IMG/VR virus record: IMGVR_UViG_3300032309_001302
Location: 1 to 46,023 of that record
Direction: 5' to 3' (one strand)
From: a virus
Length of the DNA: 46,023 nucleotides
Under the pieces are notes generated by a model. The model had not been told where the DNA came from, made no database searches, and was given only the letters and a program-made list of their open reading frames with translations. Positions within the stretch are counted from its first letter, which is position 1, and each line of letters begins with the position of its first letter. The position numbers and the translations under genes are program-made. Below are positions 40,874 through 46,023 of the stretch, in pieces.

Positions 40874-41566
40874 ATGAATGAAAAACTAATCCCCCTTATA
40901 AAAAATCCTAACTTTGAACAATTATGTAATGATGTATGGGTTATTCATGACTTTACAACAATGGATGAGCGTAAGTTTTATATAGATCTTGCTGAATCTG
41001 CCAATGAAGAAGAATGGTGGCAAAGAGAGGCTGGCTGGTGGAATGGAAAGTTTTTACCAGTTCCAAAAGATTCGAGTGTTCCCACTCAAATTGTAGAAAA
41101 AATAAAAACTGCAATTGGTGAACCAGACCATTGGACTTGGGGTAGCCCAGCCTCTGTTCATAGAATTAAGCCTGGAGAAAAAATGTTTTTACATGCTGAT
41201 AACCCAAATGAAAAAAGTGGTTTAAATAATTGGGTTGACTTAAGTTTTGTTTTGTACCATAATGAATTCAATGGTGGAGAAATTATTTATCCAGAATTAG
41301 AATTTGAATACCATCCACTACCTGGTGATTTGCTGATGCATCCAGGCTCTCAGAATTATATTCATGGAACAAATGAAGTTCTTCCAGGCCCAAATAGATA
41401 TAATTCAACTATGTGGGCTTATGATAATAGAGCAAAGAAACTTCACGAAGAGGGTCTTGTTTATGAGGGATATAAGACAAAAAATCAACTTCATTCTATT
41501 TATAACGGTGAAAAGCCAAATGATATTTTTTCAAATGGTGAAAGAGAACCAGGCAATAACGTTTAG
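40874..41566 (+). CDS. 2-oxoglutarate/Fe(II) dioxygenase, copy F (only plus-strand gene)
   Basis: A 230-residue oxygenase. His107 and Asp109 (FLHADNPN) and His164 (NYIHGTNE) form the iron site, and Arg175 (GPNRYNST) is the 2-oxoglutarate anchor. YHNEFNGGEIIYPE is the core strand, diverged from the YLNDDYEGG of the other copies. Its codon style and composition resemble the neighbours. It is the only gene on the plus strand. Its TAG stop abuts, with no gap, the TAA stop of the converging 168-residue gene, so no terminator separates them. Substrate unknown. Confidence 0.9.
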   Translation: MNEKLIPLIKNPNFEQLCNDVWVIHDFTTMDERKFYIDLAESANEEEWWQREAGWWNGKFLPVPKDSSVPTQIVEKIKTAIGEPDHWTWGSPASVHRIKPGEKMFLHADNPNEKSGLNNWVDLSFVLYHNEFNGGEIIYPELEFEYHPLPGDLLMHPGSQNYIHGTNEVLPGPNRYNSTMWAYDNRAKKLHEEGLVYEGYKTKNQLHSIYNGEKPNDIFSNGEREPGNNV

Positions 41567-42073
41567 TTATAAAAACTGTGCAAACAAATAAACATCTGCT
41601 GCATTTCCAAAGTTATATATAGAACCAAGGCTACCTGGCTCTCTTATATATACGTTCTTTGGTATTGGTGTGTAGGTATTAGCATCAATAGATATTTGTG
41701 ATTTATAATTTACCAGCAATGGGAAAAAACATGTAGTAACCTTTTCCTCGTATTCTTCTACCGAATAATACTGTCTTATAGGATATTCCTGTGGCATTAA
41801 TTTAATTACATACATTTTTACTACTTTTTTGTTGTAGTTTTTTTCAAATTCATCAGTAATTGTTTTTGCTGCATCAAAAACTCTTGGATCTTTATAACAT
41901 TCAACAATGTAATCTTGACCTAATAAAAATTTTTCCTCATCTACATCAAGAATAAAACATAACTGCATATAATGATTATATTGAAATAAATCTGTTCTTG
42001 ACTCTTGTTGAGCCCAATGAAACTCTCCTTTATTTTTTACTAGTTCTACTAAATTTTCTATATTATATTTCAT
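41567..42073 (-). CDS. Protein with possible degenerate double-stranded beta-helix
   Basis: A 168-residue protein. Its second half is arranged like aspartyl/asparaginyl beta-hydroxylase-type domains: VKMYVIKLMPQEYPIRQYYS at the place of the HxD strand, TTCFFPLLVNYKSQISID as the central strands, KNVYIREPGSLGSIYNFGNA as the distal turn, and AADVYLFAQFL at the end. The residues expected to bind iron are missing (no HxD in PIRQYY, no His in the distal turn), so if the match is right it is catalytically dead or binds another ligand. The ATG overlaps the sulfotransferase stop by one base, showing coupling. Family assignment is tentative. Confidence 0.6.
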   Translation of the reverse strand: MKYNIENLVELVKNKGEFHWAQQESRTDLFQYNHYMQLCFILDVDEEKFLLGQDYIVECYKDPRVFDAAKTITDEFEKNYNKKVVKMYVIKLMPQEYPIRQYYSVEEYEEKVTTCFFPLLVNYKSQISIDANTYTPIPKNVYIREPGSLGSIYNFGNAADVYLFAQFL

Positions 42074-42795
42074 TATTTCTCCTGATTAAATTTATAAAAA
42101 AGTGATGAAGTATTATATACCTCTGCATCAATTGAATTAAACTCAAGTATTTTTTGTTTTTCTTTTTCTGTTAGGCTTGCATAAATTCTTGTTGAATCTG
42201 GATTCCATGAGTTTGCTCTTGACTGTAGTTTTTGATTTATTGGTGGAACTGGAACATTTAAATCAGTCAGTATCTTAGTATATGCCTGTTTTGTATTTTT
42301 TAATGATAGTTCTTCAGATTTTATTAATAAAGAAACATCTTGCAGTCTATTAAATATAATATCTTTTGTAACGATACAATCTCTTGTTTCTGGGCTATAT
42401 ATAAAACCACCCTCTACACTTTTTATTAAAAAGTTTTTAGATTGTATATTTTTTACAGTATCATTATTTCTTATCATCCATTCAAACATTGCATCTTTAT
42501 TATATTCTTCTGCTCCAATTGGTATTTTATGTTGTGCTCCATCTCCTAATACAGAAAAATGAGAATACAAACTTACTAGATGTTCTACTGGATCTCTTAG
42601 TAGACTTACCACATAAGTGTTTTTATCTATAAAATCTGCCCAAAATTGATGGGCTACATACGTATCTCTATCGTAGTGACTACCAACACCATGCTCTTTT
42701 ATTACTGGGGCTAAAGGTACTATTACATTATGAGTAAAATATCTACCTGCAGTTTTTGGAATATGAAGAAAGTAGAGACTATCAAAAGTTTTCAT
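42073..42795 (-). CDS. Sulfotransferase-family protein
   Basis: A 240-residue protein. SLYFLHIPKTAGRYFTHNV near residue 10-20 matches the 5'-phosphosulfate-binding loop of the cytosolic-type heparan sulfate O-sulfotransferase family (HIPKTAG). YVVSLLRDPVEHLVSLYSHF at about 61-80 gives the 3'-phosphate-binding Arg67 and Ser75 of the 'RDPV...S.Y' motif. It would transfer sulfate from PAPS to a hydroxyl, typically on a glycan; the acceptor cannot be read from sequence. No membrane segment or signal peptide is seen. AGGGA lies upstream of the ATG. It is coupled by one base to the 168-residue gene. Confidence 0.85.
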   Translation of the reverse strand: MKTFDSLYFLHIPKTAGRYFTHNVIVPLAPVIKEHGVGSHYDRDTYVAHQFWADFIDKNTYVVSLLRDPVEHLVSLYSHFSVLGDGAQHKIPIGAEEYNKDAMFEWMIRNNDTVKNIQSKNFLIKSVEGGFIYSPETRDCIVTKDIIFNRLQDVSLLIKSEELSLKNTKQAYTKILTDLNVPVPPINQKLQSRANSWNPDSTRIYASLTEKEKQKILEFNSIDAEVYNTSSLFYKFNQEK

Positions 42796-42823
42796 TTTAA
42801 TAGTCCCTACTCTCTGCTACTTA

Positions 42824-43798
42824 TTACTCTGGCTGTGTTTCTGGCTTTGGATCATTATAACCCATAGTCTGTGGATTTACTCTACCCCAGTTTGATGAGA
42901 AGTATGGAGGTGGGAAGTAAGGTCCGAACGTTGGACAGAATCTAGGTGGGAAGAACGGACAGAATGTTGGACAGAACCTAGGTGGGAAGAACGGACAGAA
43001 TCTAGGTGGGAAGAACGGGAATGATGGGCAGAACCGTGGTGGGAAGAACGGGAATGCTGGTGGGAAGAATGGTGGGAAGAACGGGAATGCTGGTGGGAAG
43101 AATGGTGGGAAGAACGGGAATGCTGGTGGGAAGAATGGTGGGAAGAACGGGAATGCTGGTGGGAAAAATGGAGGGAAGAAAGGTGGGAAGAACGGAACAG
43201 TTGTTGTAACTAATCCAGAACTTGTTGAGTATGCTCCATCTCCATTAGCGTTAATAGCAAGAACCTGGTACGTCTGCTGGGTTCCTCCAGTTTCTGCAAC
43301 ATCATAAGTTGTCACATTTCCAACACTATATATTGGTCCATCAGAGGACTTTAACTTGTATCCACTAATTGCTTTACCACCAGTTGCTGGAACTGACCAT
43401 ACAACCCGATCAAGGTTTGCTGATGGTGATGTTGCAGATGTAATTGATGGTGCTTGTGGAACAGTTGTTGCTGTTACTGAAGCGGTTGCTGCTGAAGCAA
43501 GAGATGTTCCTGCTGCATTTGTTGCTGTAACAGTAAATGTATAAGCAGTTGCAGATGCTAGACCTGTAACTACAATAGGAGAGGATGCTCCAGTAGCAGT
43601 AAATCCTCCAGGGGAAGATGTTACTGTGTATGAAGTTGCTGCTGGAGAATCTGCTGGCAAGGTAAATGCTACGCTAATAGCACCATTACTAAAGGCCCGT
43701 GATGTTCCTACATCTGTACCTATACCTATTGTTGGTGCCTTTGGTTCTAAGAAGTCATTCGCCTGGGCTGAATGTCTACCTACTCTTTTAATTGCCAT
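42824..43798 (-). CDS. Fibronectin-III protein with C-terminal Phe/Pro repeat tract
   Basis: A 324-residue protein. Residues about 20-200 form two fibronectin type III domains (ISVAFTLPADSPAATSYTVT, then ITSATSPSANLDRVVWSVPA and TYQVLAINANGDG). Residues about 202-300 are a low-complexity tract of PPFFPPAFPFFP units and then RFCP units, with five or so cysteines. A short non-repetitive tail ends it (GYNDPKPETQPE). The tract is built by 33-base tandem repeats. It is probably a virion surface or fibre protein, since it follows the tail fibre gene. AAAGGAG precedes the ATG. A shadow frame on the plus strand across the repeat is not a gene. Confidence 0.78.
   Translation of the reverse strand: MAIKRVGRHSAQANDFLEPKAPTIGIGTDVGTSRAFSNGAISVAFTLPADSPAATSYTVTSSPGGFTATGASSPIVVTGLASATAYTFTVTATNAAGTSLASAATASVTATTVPQAPSITSATSPSANLDRVVWSVPATGGKAISGYKLKSSDGPIYSVGNVTTYDVAETGGTQQTYQVLAINANGDGAYSTSSGLVTTTVPFFPPFFPPFFPPAFPFFPPFFPPAFPFFPPFFPPAFPFFPPFFPPAFPFFPPRFCPSFPFFPPRFCPFFPPRFCPTFCPFFPPRFCPTFGPYFPPPYFSSNWGRVNPQTMGYNDPKPETQPE
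42945..43193 (-). repeat. 33-bp tandem repeats encoding Phe/Pro units
   Basis: Three exact 33-bp units at 43038-43070, 43071-43103 and 43104-43136, a fourth with one change at 43137-43169, and a degenerate unit at 43005-43037. Shorter 24- and 36-base relatives encoding FFPPRFCP lie at 42945-43004. All keep frame, each 33-bp unit adding 11 residues, so length can vary without breaking the protein. Confidence 0.9.
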
Positions 43799-43826
43799 GT
43801 TATTCTCCTTTTCCTATATTAATTTA

Positions 43827-45977
43827 TTAAGCCTTTAGATCGCCGTAGATCAACCATGTAGTAGCACCAACCTTTGTGGCTGTTGCAGATGAGAAAGTTG
43901 TTCTAAGTGCTAATCCTGGTGTAGACTGAAGTGTCATTCCAGAACCTTGTACAAAAGTTGCGCCAGTGGATGCTGATTGATAAAAATCAATTGAAGATCC
44001 AATTGCATATTTTGCATTTCCAGTTGTATCAAATGTTACTGAGAATGCTCCAGAGATTGGTACAAGAGTATCTCTTGTATTTGCATCTGTTCCAAGTGCA
44101 TCTAAAGTTGTATTTGCTGCAACGGCTGTTTTAATTGGTGTTCGTGATATCACACCTTCTTTTGTTTGTGTTCCGTCAGTAAAGACAATTCCTGATGCTG
44201 ATGCTGTAATTGCTCCAGTTGCAGTAAGTGCTGCAGTTGTAGTTGTTCCAGTAAATGTTGGTCCAGCAAGGTTAGCCTTAAGATCAAGGGCTGTTTGCTG
44301 GGCTGTTGAAACTGGTTTTGCACTATCTGCTGTGTTATCTACTGCTCCAAGACCTACCATGGTCTTTGTAATTCCATTTACAGTTCCTGTGAATGTTGGA
44401 TTATCTTTTGTAGCAACTACTGTTAGGTCTGCAGAGAACTGATTATTTGATAAAGCAATTCCTGTTCCTGCTGTATATGTTCCTGTTCCTGAGAACTGGT
44501 ATACGTTAATATCATCAGTTCCTAAAACAAATGTTTCTGAATTTGCTACTGCAAATACCCAACCAGTTCCTGAAGTTAGTCCTGATTCTACATAAACATA
44601 TGATCCTGAAATTTCTGCTGAAGTATCTGATAGTTCAGAGCGAGTTAAAACCCAAGGTGTTGATACTGTTCCTAAGTTTGTAACAGTGTACAAGCCATTT
44701 TGAGCCTTTGCTGTTTGATTTTTTACAAGAATTCTAGATCCAACTGTGTAACTTGCACCTGCAAGTGCTCCATTTGATGTAGAAGTAAGTGTTGCTCCTA
44801 CTCCTGCTGTTCCATTACTATATGTTGCTGTAAGGTTTGCAGTTGTTGCTGCTAAAGCAGAATCTTTTGCTACAAGTCCTGATGCTACATTGTCAACATA
44901 AGATTTTGTTGCTGCATGTAAACTTGATGTAGGAAGACCTGAAAGTGTAAGGTCTCCTGTCATTGTTCCACCAGACTTTGAAAGTCTTGCATCTAGTTGA
45001 GTTTGAATTCCATTTGTAACTCCCTCTAGATACCCAATTTCTGTTGAATCAATATTTCCAATTGATGTAGTTGCTGGCAAAACAACAGTACCTGTTAATG
45101 TTGCACCTGCTAAAGGAGCATATGTTGATGCTGCTGTTGCAGATGCTAACTTTAGATCAAGTGCTGCCTGTGTTGCTATAGAAACCTCTTTATCTTCATC
45201 TGATGTATTATCAACATTTCCAAGACCAACCATAGATTGTGTGATTCCAGTTGTGCTTCCTGAAAAAGCAGCATTTGAAATTGATGGTGTTGTTATTGTT
45301 GGTGTTGTAAGCGTCTTATTTGTAAGAGTCTGTGTGCCAGCAAGGTATACTAGGTTTGCTGTATCTGAAATTCCGTGTACATCTGTTGCATCTGAACTGT
45401 GTGTAGATAGCATTGATGATGTAACTAAAACTGATGTATCTGCAATACCGTGAATATTTGTTGTATCTGTTTCATGGTTTGAGACTGCTGTTGCTACGTT
45501 TGCTGTAGTTGCTAGAAGTGAAGTATCTGCAATTCCGTGTACGCTTGTTGTATCTGCTTCGTGAGTTGATAGTGCTGTTCCTGCTGCAGTTGCTGCTGCA
45601 GATATTGCTTCTGACTTAGCAGTTGCTACGTTTGCTGTAGTTGCTAGAAGTGAAGTATCTGCAATTCCGTGAATTGCTGTTGTGTCTGATGCGTGATTGC
45701 TCAGATTTGTTGCTATTGTTGTTAAAAATTGTGGGTCATCTCCAAGGGCCAAGGCTAATTCATCAAGAGTATTTAGAAGTGCTGGTGCATCACCAATGAT
45801 TGCTGCTAGTTCTGCTGCGTTAGCAAAATACTGTAGGGCAGACCATGTTGATGATCCATTACCCATCTTAAACTTACTTGTGTCGGTTTCAAATCCGATC
45901 TCACCTGCTGCTAGAATTGGGTTTGCAGCCGTCCATTGTGCTGCAGTACCTCTGCGCTGTTGCATTCTTGTTGCCAT
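43827..45977 (-). CDS. Tail fibre protein with Mtd-like N-terminal domain
   Basis: A 716-residue fibre. The N-terminus (RMQQRRGTAAQWTAANPILA, then GEIGFETDTSKFKMG) is the 'RRGTAAQWt..nPvLaaGEiG' motif of the Mtd N-terminal/fibre attachment domain. Four diverged copies of an HGI(A/S)DT motif unit (DTTxVHGIADTS) follow in the first 210 residues. Conserved fibre segments come next (AATKSYVDNV, RILVKNQTAKAQNGLYTV, VGLGNVDNT and VGLGAVDNT). The C-terminus (VTFDTTGNAKYAIGSSID) is the usual beta-rich knob. It likely contacts the host surface. AAGGAG at 45988-45993 precedes the ATG. No chaperone is adjacent. Confidence 0.85.
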   Translation of the reverse strand: MATRMQQRRGTAAQWTAANPILAAGEIGFETDTSKFKMGNGSSTWSALQYFANAAELAAIIGDAPALLNTLDELALALGDDPQFLTTIATNLSNHASDTTAIHGIADTSLLATTANVATAKSEAISAAATAAGTALSTHEADTTSVHGIADTSLLATTANVATAVSNHETDTTNIHGIADTSVLVTSSMLSTHSSDATDVHGISDTANLVYLAGTQTLTNKTLTTPTITTPSISNAAFSGSTTGITQSMVGLGNVDNTSDEDKEVSIATQAALDLKLASATAASTYAPLAGATLTGTVVLPATTSIGNIDSTEIGYLEGVTNGIQTQLDARLSKSGGTMTGDLTLSGLPTSSLHAATKSYVDNVASGLVAKDSALAATTANLTATYSNGTAGVGATLTSTSNGALAGASYTVGSRILVKNQTAKAQNGLYTVTNLGTVSTPWVLTRSELSDTSAEISGSYVYVESGLTSGTGWVFAVANSETFVLGTDDINVYQFSGTGTYTAGTGIALSNNQFSADLTVVATKDNPTFTGTVNGITKTMVGLGAVDNTADSAKPVSTAQQTALDLKANLAGPTFTGTTTTAALTATGAITASASGIVFTDGTQTKEGVISRTPIKTAVAANTTLDALGTDANTRDTLVPISGAFSVTFDTTGNAKYAIGSSIDFYQSASTGATFVQGSGMTLQSTPGLALRTTFSSATATKVGATTWLIYGDLKA
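45490..45671 (-). repeat. 50-bp exact direct repeats inside the tail fibre gene
   Basis: The same 50 bases occur at 45490-45539 and 45622-45671, encoding the HGIADTSLLATTANVATA unit. They are 132 bases apart, a multiple of three, so recombination between them would delete or duplicate one unit in frame. A third, diverged copy of the protein unit lies further along the gene. Confidence 0.9.
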
Positions 45978-46023
45978 ATTTTATTTCTCCTTTATGGGGG
46001 CTGCCCATTAACTTATCTTATTA

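Noticed and set aside
43005-43169. Possible CRISPR-like array
   Set aside because: The repeats are contiguous with no unique spacers, are multiples of three and lie inside a coding frame.
43006-43209. Plus-strand frame with repeated GRTGMLVGRMV units
   Set aside because: It is the mirror of the 33-bp Phe/Pro repeat codons on the minus strand and has no ribosome site.
45978-46023. ATGGG/CCCAT hairpin above the tail fibre gene as a terminator
   Set aside because: The stem is only five base pairs and there is no U-tract.
1-46023. tRNA genes, integrase, repressor, lysin or terminase
   Set aside because: I looked for these on both strands by motif and found no convincing candidate in this window.

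Overview
This window is part of an AT-rich, tailed double-stranded DNA phage genome with a siphovirus layout. It is read almost entirely from the minus strand, so transcription runs from high to low coordinates. Evidence for a siphovirus is an HK97-type head module (portal, protease, major capsid protein), a connector set, a major tail protein, tail assembly chaperones, a 2692-residue tape measure protein and several minor tail proteins. No integrase, repressor, lysis gene, terminase or tRNA is visible, so this is only part of the genome. Gene order and protein style resemble phages of Actinobacteria. The low GC, the B12-dependent ribonucleotide reductase and the cyanophage-like oxygenase genes suggest an aquatic, low-GC actinobacterial host. 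The host assignment is inference only.

Layout in transcription order. 45977-42824: a long tail fibre with an Mtd-like N-terminus, then a fibronectin-III protein ending in a Phe/Pro repeat tract. 42795-35581: an accessory island with a sulfotransferase, a possible degenerate oxygenase, six 2-oxoglutarate/Fe(II) dioxygenases (one on the plus strand, the only plus-strand gene here) and two related jelly-roll-like proteins. 35486-33453: class II ribonucleotide reductase. 33427-29309: a 1237-residue LamG-like structural protein and a small conserved protein. 29306-25167: portal, prohead protease with an in-frame scaffold, major capsid protein. 25076-22119: small head protein and connector/neck proteins. 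22053-20258: major tail protein, a strong terminator, then two paralogous tail assembly chaperones. 20239-4531: tape measure and tail tip/minor tail genes. 4534-1: zinc ribbon, helix-turn-helix protein, small proteins, DnaB-type helicase, DnaG-type primase, ssDNA-binding-like protein and the start of a DnaE-type DNA polymerase.

A recurrent extended -10 element (TGGTATAAT, TGGTATACT or TGCTATACT) stands in front of many transcription units. In several cases it ends exactly 6 or 7 bases before the ATG with no Shine-Dalgarno, which implies leaderless messages; other genes use strong AAGGAGG-type sites. Two clear hairpin terminators lie after the major tail gene and before the reductase.

The most interesting region is 35581-43798. 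Several prolyl-4-hydroxylase-like dioxygenases and a sulfotransferase sit beside a gene for a proline-rich repeat fibre protein. This raises the testable idea of a phage-encoded post-translational modification module. Every interior gap between genes is shorter than 100 bases, so no long stretch is left unexplained.
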